Positions 48,825 to 59,863 of a stretch of DNA of 64,000 nt are shown here, in pieces. The DNA is from Coriaria nepalensis (Eukaryota; Streptophyta; Magnoliopsida; Cucurbitales; Coriariaceae), in the NCBI GenBank assembly GCA_027186245.1, contig CP114492.1:193501-257500 (forward strand), read 5' to 3'. The notes under the pieces were generated by a model. It worked only from the letters and a program-made list of their open reading frames with translations. It was not told the DNA's origin and did not search any database. A program made the translations under genes and the position numbers. How positions within the stretch are numbered: position 1 is the stretch's first letter; the number at the start of each line of letters is the position of its first letter.

Positions 48825-51197
48825 ATGGTTTCCATGCGTGTTCTTCATTTCTTCTTGCTTGTTCTCACACTACTTTCTGTTAATGTAAACGCACAACAAA
48901 AGCAGAGCTCCGGCTTCATAAGCTTGGGTTCTTCACTCTCACCAAGCACTGAATTTTCCTCATGGCTCTCACCTTCTGGCCTTTTCGCTTTCGGTTTCTA
49001 CAACCAAAGCAATGGCTTTGCTATCGGAATATGGCTGGTGGGTCCACTAAAAAACACAATCACCTGGACTGCAAAACGAAACAACCCACCTCTCTCTGCG
49101 AATGCCACCATGAAGTTAACAAATGATGGCAGGCTTATTCTTTTAAACGGGAAAGGCGAAGAGAAGCCGATTGCTGATGTGGCGGAAAGAGCAGGTTCAT
49201 CTTCAATGCTCGACTCGGGTAATTTCGTGCTTTATGGAAAAAACCGTTCGTCGACTATATGGGAAAGCTTTGATTTCCCAACTGACACCATTTTGGGAGG
49301 TCAAAGTCTCCGTGCAAATGATAACTTGACCTCTAGTCAGTCTAAATCCTTGCATTCAAGTGGGAAGTACACCCTCCCAATGCAGGGTGATGGAAATTTA
49401 GTTGCTTATCCTGTGAACAGTTCCATGGCAGATTATGATTCTTATTGGTCCACTGGAACTCCTGCCACGAGCTCTAACATGCAGCTCCATCTCAATGAGA
49501 CGGGTTATCTGAGCCTTCAGCTTAGAGGTGTAGACCAGAAAGTCTTAGTTAATGGCTCTGATTTGGTAGACAGTAGGAGTAGTATTATATACCGTGCAAC
49601 TCTTGATCCAGATGGGATTTTTTGGTTGTACTTGCACCAAATTGAAGACCGACAAAACTCCAATGAATCTATCATATGGTCAAATTTGCAAGATCAATGT
49701 GATGTAAAAGGCTTCTGTGGGTTAAACAGTTTCTGTTCAGGCAACGCTCTAAAGGGTGAGTGTTTCTGTATTCCTGGATTTAACTTCTTGGACCCGAATA
49801 AGAAGTTTCTTGGTTGCTACAAGAACTTTAGTGAAGATGGTTGCAGTGGAAGAAGATCTTTGACCCTTTCATACAATATTTCTGCTCTGGAAAATCTAAT
49901 GTGGGAGGGAGTCTATTATTCCATGGCACCCATGAAAAAGGAGAGCTGCTTAGAGTCTTGCAAGGAAGATTGCAACTGTGGAGCAGCTCGTTATTCAAGT
50001 GATGATTGCTATAAGTATAAGTTCCCCCTCATGTACTCTAAAAGAAATCCGAACATATCAGCCACGGCTTTCTTCATTTCTGGAAAATCTGAAATTCCGA
50101 GCCATATTCCATCACCTCCAATAATTGTGAAACAAAAAGGGAAGGAAGCTCTACTCGTGATTCTTCCTTTTGGTTTAATTGCTGGATTGTGTTTGATCTT
50201 TGCCATACTTAGTTTCTTCATGTACAGGCATCGAGATAATAAGTATAAGAAGCTTTTGGACAGTGCTAATCCGGGAATAGATGAAGACTATACTTTGCGA
50301 TTCTATACTTATGAAGAGCTTGAGAAAGTAACAGATGGGTTCAAGGATTTGATAGGCAAAGGCAAGTTTGGTACAGTTTATAACGGGGTTGGATCTGCAG
50401 GTAAGCGCATTGCTGTCAAGAGACTAGAGAGAATGGCGGAAGAAGGGGAAAGGAGGTTTCGAACGGAAATGGCTACTATTGGAAGAACCCATCACAGGAA
50501 CCTCGTTCGATTAATCGGGTTTTCTATCAAGAATTCTCAGATGCTTCTTGTGTATGAATATATGAGTAAAGGCTCACTTATAGATCTCTTTAAGGCGGAA
50601 ATTAGACCAAGTTGGACAGAGAGAACGAGAATTGCACTTGACGTAGCAAGAGGAATCCTCTATTTGCATGAAGAGTGTGAAATCCATCTCGTCCACTGCA
50701 ATATAAAACCTCAAAACATCCTTTTAGACGATACTATGACAGCAAAGATTTCCGATTTCGGATTAGCAAAGCTATTGATGCCAAATCAATCAAGAACCCA
50801 GATGGAAAATCAAAGCATTAGTGGATACCTGGCACCAGAATTGCAAAAGAATCCAAACTTGGTATCTGATAAGGTCGATGTCTACAGTTATGGCATTGTT
50901 TTGTTGGAGATAGCATGTTGGAGAAGCAGTCTAGAAGGCGAAATGTCAAGAGCAGATGAGATTGCTCTTACTATTTGGGCATATAATTGCCTTGTCGACG
51001 GAAATTTGAGTAAGCTTGTGGATCATGACGAATATGTGGACATGAAGATACTAGAAAGAATGGTGCAAGTAGGACTCTGGTGCGTTCAAGATGATCCATC
51101 CTTTCGCCCTCCGATGAAGAATGTGATTTTGATGTTAGAAGGAACGATGGATATTCCAATCCTTCCTTCCAGTTCTTTCCTCGTTGTTTCTGGTTAA
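48825..51197 (+). CDS. G-type lectin S-receptor-like kinase; catalytic Asp replaced by Asn
   Basis: An intronless 790-residue frame. Signal peptide (about 1-24, ending NVNAQQ), B-lectin (mannose-binding) domain (about 30-150), Cys-rich SLG/EGF/PAN-like region (about 285-425), transmembrane helix (about 440-467) and cytosolic kinase domain (about 500-775) place it with the LECRK1-4/RLK1 group. The extracellular part probably senses a glycan or surface ligand at the plasma membrane. The kinase has Lys532 in AVKRL and DFG at 644-646, but the catalytic loop reads HCNIKPQN, with Asn626 where relatives have Asp. The activation segment (SISGYLAPE) also lacks the usual RGTRGY. A catalytically weak or dead receptor (pseudokinase) is inferred. 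The frame is intact, so it seems maintained. Tandem copy of the next gene. Confidence 0.93.
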   Translation: MVSMRVLHFFLLVLTLLSVNVNAQQKQSSGFISLGSSLSPSTEFSSWLSPSGLFAFGFYNQSNGFAIGIWLVGPLKNTITWTAKRNNPPLSANATMKLTNDGRLILLNGKGEEKPIADVAERAGSSSMLDSGNFVLYGKNRSSTIWESFDFPTDTILGGQSLRANDNLTSSQSKSLHSSGKYTLPMQGDGNLVAYPVNSSMADYDSYWSTGTPATSSNMQLHLNETGYLSLQLRGVDQKVLVNGSDLVDSRSSIIYRATLDPDGIFWLYLHQIEDRQNSNESIIWSNLQDQCDVKGFCGLNSFCSGNALKGECFCIPGFNFLDPNKKFLGCYKNFSEDGCSGRRSLTLSYNISALENLMWEGVYYSMAPMKKESCLESCKEDCNCGAARYSSDDCYKYKFPLMYSKRNPNISATAFFISGKSEIPSHIPSPPIIVKQKGKEALLVILPFGLIAGLCLIFAILSFFMYRHRDNKYKKLLDSANPGIDEDYTLRFYTYEELEKVTDGFKDLIGKGKFGTVYNGVGSAGKRIAVKRLERMAEEGERRFRTEMATIGRTHHRNLVRLIGFSIKNSQMLLVYEYMSKGSLIDLFKAEIRPSWTERTRIALDVARGILYLHEECEIHLVHCNIKPQNILLDDTMTAKISDFGLAKLLMPNQSRTQMENQSISGYLAPELQKNPNLVSDKVDVYSYGIVLLEIACWRSSLEGEMSRADEIALTIWAYNCLVDGNLSKLVDHDEYVDMKILERMVQVGLWCVQDDPSFRPPMKNVILMLEGTMDIPILPSSSFLVVSG

Positions 51198-51638
51198 GAT
51201 GTTCCAATATGTGTATTTTCTTTATGAACTTTTCTGCCTGTTCATTAAAAAAATATTTTAGTTAATTCATGAATAAAATTCGATTTTACATTTTGATACT
51301 AAACTAGTAAGTGTCCAACTGGTCTACTCATTCCTGTTGCTTAAGGATATGGATGGATACAGAGACTCGAGAGCATTGAAGTTGATATATACCAATAAAG
51401 TTAATGTCAAAAACTGCCAAAACAATCACCATCACCATCATCCAAGAAAGAAAAATATTTGCCTATATATTGGTCAAGCTCGTGGGTGGGACCCACTGGG
51501 ATACAAGTTAGGTATATATATATATATTTTCAAGTCAATATAGTCAACGAAGAAAGTTATACCTTGAAGGGAAGACACCAACAGAGTGCAAATTATTGAT
51601 CTGCTCCTCCTCCTTCCTTATGATATTATAACAATATT
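51198..51638. other. Intergenic between tandem receptor kinases
   Basis: The 3' UTR of the upstream gene and promoter of the downstream one, with a (TA)n run at about 51,513-51,527. The 68-codon frame here lacks support. Confidence 0.5.
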
Positions 51639-54050
51639 ATGAGAACACACTCTTCCTGTTTCATGGCTTCCATACGCTCTCTCTTCCTACAGCTACTTGT
51701 ATCATGGGTTCTAGGAGGAGAAGCTCAACAAAAAAATCCCAAACTAATAAAACCAGGCTCTTCCCTGTCCCCACAAACTAACCTCTCATGGCTTTCTTCT
51801 TCTGGAAGATTCGCATTTGGCTTCTACCAGGAAGGAAACGGCTTTGCAGTCGGAATTTGGTTGGTAGAAGAAGATGGTAGAGACATAGTTTGGACAGCAA
51901 ATCGTGATGATCCACTTGTTGGCTCTGACGCTTCATTGAATTTTACCGAGAACGGTATTCTTTTCTTGACAATAAAACATGGTGATAAGAAACTTATTGC
52001 AAATACAACTCATGAACCTTCTGCTGCTTTTGCTTCAATGCTTGATTCTGGAAATTTCGTGCTCTATAACAAGGACTTTGATATCCTCTGGAAAACTTTT
52101 GATTATCCAACCGATACCATTTTAGGAGGTCAAACACTAGCTTCTGGGGGTCAATTGATCTCCAGTTTATCAAAGACTAACCATTCAACTGGCCGATTTC
52201 ATCTTAAGATGCAAACCGATGGAAACCTTGTTCTTTATCCTCTGAACACTGGAGATACCCCGGAAGATGCGTACTGGAGTTCCAATACCTATGTGTACCC
52301 AGTGATTGACACCGGTTTTTCTCTTTTCCTAAATGATACTGGAAACCTTCTCATCATCAATACTACTAGTTCAGACACAGTTTCCATGCTGTTTACCAAC
52401 CCGGATTCAGCTAATAACAGCACTATTTATCAAGCAACTCTAGATGTAGATGGAGTTTTCCGTTTGTATTCTCATTCCAATGGTGAGAAGGGCAAAATGA
52501 GGTCATCAATTGAGTGGTCTGCAGTGGAAAATGCTTGTAAAGTGAAAAGCTTCTGTGGATTTAATAGCTATTGCACATTCAATGACAATGAACCATATTG
52601 TCTCTGTCTTCCTGGAACTGATTATGTGGATTCCAATCAGCAATCGCTTGGCTGTGGCAGGAAGTTTCCAGAAGCAGAGTGCAGAGAAGGCCAAAAAGAA
52701 GTTGACTTTTACAACATCACAGTTATGGAGAATATGGTGTGGGGTGATCGGCCTTATAGCCGACTAATTATATCGCTTGAAGAATGTACAGTTTCTTGTT
52801 TGGAAGACTGTAATTGTGATGGAGCGCTCTTCCAAGATGGGTTTTGCAAGAAACAGAAGCTTCCATTGAGATATGTCCGAAGAGATCTAGATGCGAAATC
52901 TAGGGGTCTCTTGAAAGTGAGCAATCAAACCATGGATTTCCCAAATATTAGCAATCCCTTAGCAGAGAACCCACCTGTTGTCATAATTACCAGCAGAAGA
53001 ACAATATTGGTAATTGTTGTGGCTTTAAGTCTCTTTGTTTTTTCAGGTGTTTCTCTTGCAACGTCTGGTGTTTTCATATACAAATTTCAAATCCTAAAGT
53101 ACAAAAGGTTATTAGAAGATGGGAATCTGGAATTTACCACGGAGCTTACCTTGAGGTTGTTTTCATACCATGACCTCAAAACAGCAACGAGTGGCTTCAA
53201 AGAAGAGTTGGGTAAAGGTTCTTTTGGTGCAGTTTACAAAGGGTCATTATACAAAGGCAAAAAGCTTATTGCAGTGAAGAGACTAGAGAAGCTTGTTGAG
53301 GAAGGTGAAAGAGAATTCCAAGCTGAGATGCGAGCAATTGGGAGGGCCCACCACAGGAACCTCGTCAGGCTGCTGGGCTACTGTTCTGAGAATTCGAAAA
53401 GGCTTCTGATTTATGAATATATGCCAAATGGTTCCCTTGCAGATCTTCTTTTCAAGGATGTGAGGCGGCCAGCTTGGGATGAAAGGGTGAGAATTGCAAC
53501 TGATGTTGCTAAAGGATTACTATATCTACATGAAGAATGTGAAGCCCAAATCATTCATTGTGACATAAAGCCCCAAAACATTTTAATGGATGAGTTTCTA
53601 ACCGCTAAAATCTCTGATTTCGGGTTGGCAAAGCTGTTAATGCCTGATCAAACCAGGACCTTCACAATGGTTAGAGGAACAAGAGGATACCTAGCGCCGG
53701 AATGGCAAAAGAACGCCCCAATATCACTGAAGGTAGATGTTTACAGTTACGGAATAGTGCTCCTTGAAACTGTATGCTGCAGGAAAAACATGGAGATGAA
53801 TGTGTCAGATCCAGAAGAAATGGTTCTTTCCTCATGGGCTTACAAGTGCTTTGTTACAAGAGAGATCAATAAGCTTGTGGGTTGTGAAGAAGTGGATATG
53901 ACGAGTTTGGATAATATGGTTAAGATTGGACTGTGGTGTATTCAAGATGAACCAGCTCTTCGTCCCTCCATGAAGAGTGTGGTCCTGATGCTTCAAGGCA
54001 TAACTGACATAGCCATTCCTCCATCTCCAACTACTAGCACTATTAACTAA
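51639..54050 (+). CDS. G-type lectin S-receptor-like kinase, catalytically complete
   Basis: An intronless 803-residue frame. The second Met (codon 9, MASIRSLFLQLLVSWVLGGEAQQK) gives the more usual signal peptide and may be the real start. It has a B-lectin domain, Cys-rich EGF/PAN-like region (SFCGFNSYC, CLEDCNCDGALF), transmembrane segment (about 445-470, TILVIVVALSLFVFSGVSLATSG split by Ser/Gly) and kinase domain (about 510-785). Key residues are present: GKGSFGAVYKG, AVKRLE, HCDIKPQN (Asp642), DFGLAK, RGTRGYLAPEW. HCD rather than HRD marks it as a non-RD type kinase, common in receptors of the immune class. Homologues (LecRK/RLK1-like) act in pathogen, insect and stress signalling, but this copy's ligand is unknown. 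It forms a tandem pair with the upstream copy; a third, decayed copy lies beyond the ATG1t-like gene. Confidence 0.95.
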   Translation: MRTHSSCFMASIRSLFLQLLVSWVLGGEAQQKNPKLIKPGSSLSPQTNLSWLSSSGRFAFGFYQEGNGFAVGIWLVEEDGRDIVWTANRDDPLVGSDASLNFTENGILFLTIKHGDKKLIANTTHEPSAAFASMLDSGNFVLYNKDFDILWKTFDYPTDTILGGQTLASGGQLISSLSKTNHSTGRFHLKMQTDGNLVLYPLNTGDTPEDAYWSSNTYVYPVIDTGFSLFLNDTGNLLIINTTSSDTVSMLFTNPDSANNSTIYQATLDVDGVFRLYSHSNGEKGKMRSSIEWSAVENACKVKSFCGFNSYCTFNDNEPYCLCLPGTDYVDSNQQSLGCGRKFPEAECREGQKEVDFYNITVMENMVWGDRPYSRLIISLEECTVSCLEDCNCDGALFQDGFCKKQKLPLRYVRRDLDAKSRGLLKVSNQTMDFPNISNPLAENPPVVIITSRRTILVIVVALSLFVFSGVSLATSGVFIYKFQILKYKRLLEDGNLEFTTELTLRLFSYHDLKTATSGFKEELGKGSFGAVYKGSLYKGKKLIAVKRLEKLVEEGEREFQAEMRAIGRAHHRNLVRLLGYCSENSKRLLIYEYMPNGSLADLLFKDVRRPAWDERVRIATDVAKGLLYLHEECEAQIIHCDIKPQNILMDEFLTAKISDFGLAKLLMPDQTRTFTMVRGTRGYLAPEWQKNAPISLKVDVYSYGIVLLETVCCRKNMEMNVSDPEEMVLSSWAYKCFVTREINKLVGCEEVDMTSLDNMVKIGLWCIQDEPALRPSMKSVVLMLQGITDIAIPPSPTTSTIN

Positions 54051-55740
54051 TTCATCATTTTCTACATAATCTATCGTTTTTTCTAAGTACGTAAGGTTAA
54101 AGCAATTCCTTCCTGCATTTCAGAACCAATGCCATGTTCTGCTTTATATGTGTGTAAAGTTAGCCTTGAAAGGTGATGTAGGAACTGGGAACCACATCAC
54201 ATGATTGGTTCCTAATGTGTCATGTTGCAAGTATATTGAATTCTCGTAGACTCCTGAAATTATCTCATCTCCAAACAAATTATAAAAAATATGGATTTAC
54301 GAGATGGATACAGTTTTAGAAAGGCTCATCGTTGCACTGAAAGACATCAAACAAAATACTACTGTTCCATTACATTTCCCTACTACACCACTACTTTTCA
54401 GTTAACCTGATCGTTGGAGGGGGTTTGCCGGCCACAAACCCTGGCACCCTTCTTTGTGTTTGTATGCTCTTGCTGAACAAACATAATTGAAAGTCTGTTC
54501 AGTTGAAGATTTTGGTTCCGTTGTTAAAAGGAAATGGCAAAGGTTACAAATGAAGTGGGGAAAAAAGGTAGGGAAGAGAGTGAGGATATGGAAGCCTAGC
54601 AGAGGGGTAGCCTGCAAACTCCTTCCTCTCGAGGGTTCTCTTAGCAAGCAGTTGAGGTAGTGAGGGTGATCGATCTATCTGCCCCTGACTCTGGGTGACG
54701 ACCTGAATAGCTTCACTGTACATGTCAAGTTTATTTTATTTATTTTTCAAATGACTCATATGCTGCTGCTGTATACATCATTTCTTCTCATTATTTTTCC
54801 ATGTTTGATTTCTTCGTATAATACTTTATGGAGTCAATGAATTTCTCATTCTTTTGTTGATGTCATATTTAAATTATTCGCAAATCCATTTTTACAATTT
54901 TTTAATATATAATTTAATGGGTAATTGCTAAGGGTATAATGATATATATATATATATATATTTATTTATTTATTTATTTATTTATTATCATGTATATAAC
55001 CGTTAAAATTGGAGGGTCCTCCTCCCCTCCTTGCCCCTACCTACTCTTATAAGATTTAAAGTCAGTATGGGTTGAGCAGGAGGTCTGACCCGACTAGATC
55101 CGGTAGTGGTACTTCTGAGTCTAGATCCGAATGTGAATGCTCTGAATCCAAAGCAACATTCCCTTATGATTTCCAGATGCACTGATTAGTAATTGACCAA
55201 CACTTCCGGGTTGGTTCGGTTCGGTTCAGATTTGGTCGAGTTATTCGTGCAATCAATCGGATTTCCGACACATCTCTGTTTGAAATAGGCAAGCAACCAT
55301 TAATAACATTCCATTCGATCAAGATTTCTTGGCAATCTTTTGCTGATTCCTTCCTCTATCAATCGTAAGCAGTATTTGAAAATTTTTGTTGAATAGAATT
55401 TCAGAAATGAGAATCAATCTGTTTTTTTTGTTTTTGTTTTGGAACTTCGGATCCTCGCATAAACGAAGTTGCCTAGTTGGGCGCCATTTCAATGCGGCAC
55501 GAAGGGCCCTAAAGCTTATTTTCGGAAGTACTACACGGTCCAGTCATGTATTAGTACGGTCCAATATGAACTCTAAGCGGAGGGATATCATTGAGACGAC
55601 ATGTCGTCTATACTACCAAATGAGCGTTTACCATGTCGGAGTCATCTCGGGAGGGCCCCACAAGACTTTACCATGTTGAAGAAGGAGACCTCTTTCAAGG
55701 AAAATACTTCCCAAAAAAAAAAAAAGGGAAGCAGAGGAAG
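54051..55740. other. Intergenic, about 1.7 kb, no gene seen
   Basis: Includes the receptor-kinase 3' UTR, then an AT-rich stretch with (TA)n-(TTTA)n at 54,942-54,987, and short repeats such as GGTTGGTTCGGTTCGGTTCAG (about 55,210) of the sort seen in transposon remnants. The frames at 54,402, 55,386 and 55,633 have no recognisable similarity. Confidence 0.5.
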
Positions 55741-56265
55741 AAGATAGACTTAAAAGCCAAGACCCACCATCACGTATCCAAATCCTTAGCCCTTCTTCTT
55801 CTTCTTCAAGTCCTCTCCCTTTATGCTACTACTCATCTTCTGCTTCCCCTCTCTCTCTCTTTCTCTCTAAGATATTTTCATTTTACCGTCGTTCGTTACT
55901 CTTCTCTCACTCCCTCTCTCTTCCGGTGAGTTTGTTTTTTTATGTTATTCTATTTCGATTTCCTTTTTTCGTTTAATCTGTGCATTGAAGCTGGACTTTA
56001 TTCAATTTTCATTTCTACTCCGTTTTGCATGACTCTATACTACTTGGAAATCGGAATTGGAACTGGAATTCGAGTTCTTTGTGAATTTATGTGGTTGATT
56101 GCTGATTAGTTTCTTTCTTTCTTCTGAATTTTTGGAATTCTCGGTTACTTGTGAGTAATTGCATCGGATTGCGTGAAGAGAACTTCAATGGTTTCTATCA
56201 AACCGATTTTTTTGATCGAAGTTTTGGTTTTTGTTTGTGCTGATTATAGGTTGATTCTGTGAATT
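55741..56265 (+). promoter_or_regulatory. ATG13 leader with 5'-UTR intron
   Basis: CT-rich leader sequence (CTTCTTCTTCTTCAAG, CTCTCTCTCTTTCTCTC) ends at a donor CTTCCG|GTGAGT at about 55,926. An acceptor GATTATAG|GTTGATTCTG at about 56,249 precedes the ATG by 16 bases. This indicates an intron of about 320 bases in the 5' UTR, a common enhancer-type arrangement. Confidence 0.6.
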
Positions 56266-58442
56266 ATGGGGTCTTCTCACAATACTCATTCTGAGAATGC
56301 TAAAATGGAGCAAATCATAACTGAGTTCTATGCAAAAAGTTTGCAAATTATACTTGAATCCAGGTCTCCATACATGTCATCTCATAATTTTAGTGGAGAG
56401 CAAGCTCTATCATCTCCATCTTCATCCTCATCATCTTCTTCAAGTGTAAGGCCTAGAGATAAATGGTTCAATTTAGCATTGAGGGAATGCTCTTCTGCCC
56501 TAGAGAATATCGATCTATGGCACCAGAGCAATGTAGAACCTTTGGTTGTTGATATCTTATTAGTGCAGAGGAGACCCTCTCTTGAATGGGACCCAGCAAA
56601 TTCTTCATTGAAAGAAAAGCATCCCTTTTGTTGGAATTCTGATCAGGAAGAGCTTACGTCCGAGTCACTGAGAGAAAAGGTTATAGAGAGATGGATCGTG
56701 CAATATGAGAGTGGAAAGAATAGTAAAGATGGTGTTTCCAGTAGTAGAAGGTCAAGCAATAGTGCTCTTTATAAGAAGTCGATTTTGCTTTTAAGATCTT
56801 TATATGTTACTGTTAGGCTCTTACCTGCATATAAGATTTTCCGAGAACTTCATTCTTCTAGTCAAATCCACCCATATACACTTTCTCATAGGGTATCATC
56901 TTTAGTCGAGCCCTTTGCTCGAAAAGAAGGGGTGGAAATAACACATTTTGTGTTCACCCCTTTGGATACCTTTTCCGGTAGGCTTAGCCTTTCTGTTTTA
57001 TATCGTTCCTCCCTTTCGGATTTAAACTCTGAACCATCAACTCCTATTTCTCCACAAGTTATTACGGATTATGTAGGGAGCCCATTAGCCAATCCTTTGA
57101 AGAGATTCCCTTCACTTCCTATGAGTGGATCTTCTTCTCCTTCATCTTTATCGTTCTATAGACGTCATAGTTGGAGTTATGACCGGTATAATAATAGTAA
57201 AAACTCTCCCCCTTTAGCCTCACCTGCTTATTCGGACCCACATGGCTTGATTTCTAACCCGAATACTTCTCATCATTTTCCACCTTCAAACTTACCTCCT
57301 CATCCACCTGAAACAGCTCTTGTATATAATAAATATACTACTACAAGTTACGATGAGTATTCCCCTACCTTTTCCCCTTCCCCCTCTACTTCACTTTCAC
57401 CTCCAGTGAACATCCCGGGGAAAAGTCAACTATCTGGCACTCTCTTACGGTCTGAAAGTGCTCCGGTCAAGGTACATCTGTTGCCAAACAAACCGAATCT
57501 GCCCCCTTCTCCTCCCCTTAAAGGTATGGGACTAGGTACTATCAAGACCTATAGCAAAACTGGTCCATTTCAGATCGGTTATCCACTAGTGGAGAAGGTA
57601 TTGTTTGTAAGATTTTAAACAATGAAATTTATCAGTTCTGATGTTTTGTTTCATTTGATGGTGATCCATTCTTCTTCTTGTCTTTTTGTGTAGTCGTTTT
57701 CTCTTGGGAGAGATGACCCGAGAAAATATTCTGGTTGGAAAATGTCATCCAATAGCTCCCCTCAGGTTTCGATTTCTAGAAGCTCTAGTCGGTCTTTTCA
57801 AGATGACTTTGATGAGACTGAGTTTCCTTGCCCATTTGATGTGGATGATAGTGATATGACTGAATCTGGTACCAGGTAATGCCTCGGAAAATTCATTTTC
57901 CTTTTTTCTTTTTTTCCACTGGAATTTTATTTGAATCTGAAACTTGATTAGTCTTTTCACATATGACTGTGTTTCTTAAATCTCTTTATCCCTCTTGTCT
58001 CAAATTTCTATTAAAGTTTCTGAATTTGATTGAAATCTCCTATTGACCCTCTGCATATATTTTCAGACCCGAATCTTTTGACCAAAAAGGGCGTTTATGT
58101 GAGCTTCTAGAATCACCCGGAGGATTGTATCCGATAAAAATATCTCAAGATGCTGCTGTCGGTGCTCTTGTACACATGCTGAAGAAAGCACCCCCTCTCC
58201 GTCAAGATCTATCCAATTCTGTAAATATCTTGCAACCTTCCATGTTCGAGCCAGATAACTTGGCAAAAAATGTCCAAGAACCTGATCCAGTCTCTGAAAT
58301 AATACCAGGCCTTAAAAGTTGTGGTGGCTCTTCCCCTAGCATCTGTTCATCAAAGCTTAATGTTGCGAAAACTGCAACTGATGCTTTAGAAGAGCTACAG
58401 AGCTATAGGGAGATGAAGAACTTGTTACTTAGACGAGATTAG
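56266..58442 (+). CDS. ATG13: Autophagy-related protein 13 (ATG1-kinase regulator)
   Basis: Three coding exons, 56266..57597, 57694..57875 and 58067..58442, encode 629 residues. The N-terminal HORMA domain (about 15-245) shows KMEQIITEFYAKSLQIILESR, DKWFNLAL, VEPLVVDILL and KKSILLLRSLYVTVRLLPAYKIFR, a hallmark of ATG13. The rest is Ser/Pro-rich and disordered (SPLANPLKRFPSLPMS, SPPLKGMGL), ending in a short conserved helix (ALEELQSYREMKNLLLRRD). ATG13 scaffolds the ATG1-ATG13-ATG11-ATG101 complex that starts autophagosome formation, and TOR hyperphosphorylates it when nutrients are ample (family knowledge); the many Ser-Pro sites fit. Arabidopsis has ATG13a and ATG13b. The ATL neighbour downstream recalls At3g18770 (ATG13b) and At3g18773 (ATL77). 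Complete, with no anomalies. Confidence 0.94.
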
Positions 58443-59820
58443 GTAGTCTCGGGATATATATATATACACTGATATGGTTTTTTCTTTGTTTGTTTTGATC
58501 CTTGTGAATTCTTCTCTTCAAATGCTTTGTATAGAGTTTTGGTATGAAGGTGAGCAGATGTTATCCTTTTCCTATACTTTTGAGTCATGTAGATATATGT
58601 GTATATATATATATATTTTTTTATGGTAAAGTTTTGAATGTAAAACATGAAGTGCTTGATATAAGGAGGAGCTTGCTGTTTATATTACACATTACCTGTC
58701 ACTGTTTTCTGTTGGTACTTAATAGTAAATAAGTGGGCTATTCTGAAACTTTGAGACCTCTTCTCTAATCTATTGTTATTGTAGGGTAGAAACTCTTCTA
58801 TGCGTTTGCTTATTCATATGAGTTTGTTAGACAGGTGTTGTTTAGCTGGGCCAATGAAATCAGCTTATTTCCTTTGGGGTGTTTAGCCATTTTTAACATT
58901 TATTTTGAGCTTATAATGTTTTAAAAAATGGATCTAACTATTTTAATTTTATCAAATTTTGACCGTTAGATCAAAGTTCAAAAAGAAAAAAAAAAAAAAA
59001 AAAAAAAAACTAACCATCATCATTTGGAGACGTAAAAAATTTCCGAACAATGAACGTTAGATTTTTAAAAAATTTATTTAACGGTTGTGATTTTAACAGA
59101 TTTTAACTGTTACATTCAATTTAATTATAATTATTAGGAGATTTTTTTAGATCTCAAATCAACCCCCTAATAACATCTCGACCGTAAAAATAAAGCATAT
59201 GTTATAATAATAACAATAAAGTTCATCACGAATATATATATATATATATATATATTATTATAGAGTCAAAGTTAATTAGTAAAGTTGTTTGGAATTTCTC
59301 TTTTATTTTAATCAGTCATCTACCTACATATACGTACGTACGATCAGTACTACTAAAGTTATATTAAGTACTGCCAAAAAATAATAATTTGTAATTAATA
59401 AATAAAATAAAACTAAAATGATAAAATGAAACTAGATCATTAATTAAGCATACATAATCATATTTATATCATATGTAAATCAAACCGGTATGCATAAATC
59501 TTGCACAAACTTCAATTAACAAACTCGTCCTAGTGGAATTTGAGGACAAAGATGGATCAAATAGTTTATAAATTATAATTAAGCACTAATTAAGAAAGAT
59601 AACATAGCTAAAAACATTAACATTTAAGTGTCCTTAACCCATTAGCGGGGTGAGATACATTATGGTAGTTGCTTAGTGAATTAATTGAGATTTATTTATT
59701 AAATTACAAAATTATTGAAGATCATATAGAAGAAAAGCACGTGGAAAACATTTGATTAAAGATTAAGATGAGTAATGTTGCATAGTTGCATTGGTGTGGG
59801 GCCAAAGAGCAACATGTTGT

Positions 59821-59863
<43 letters not shown>

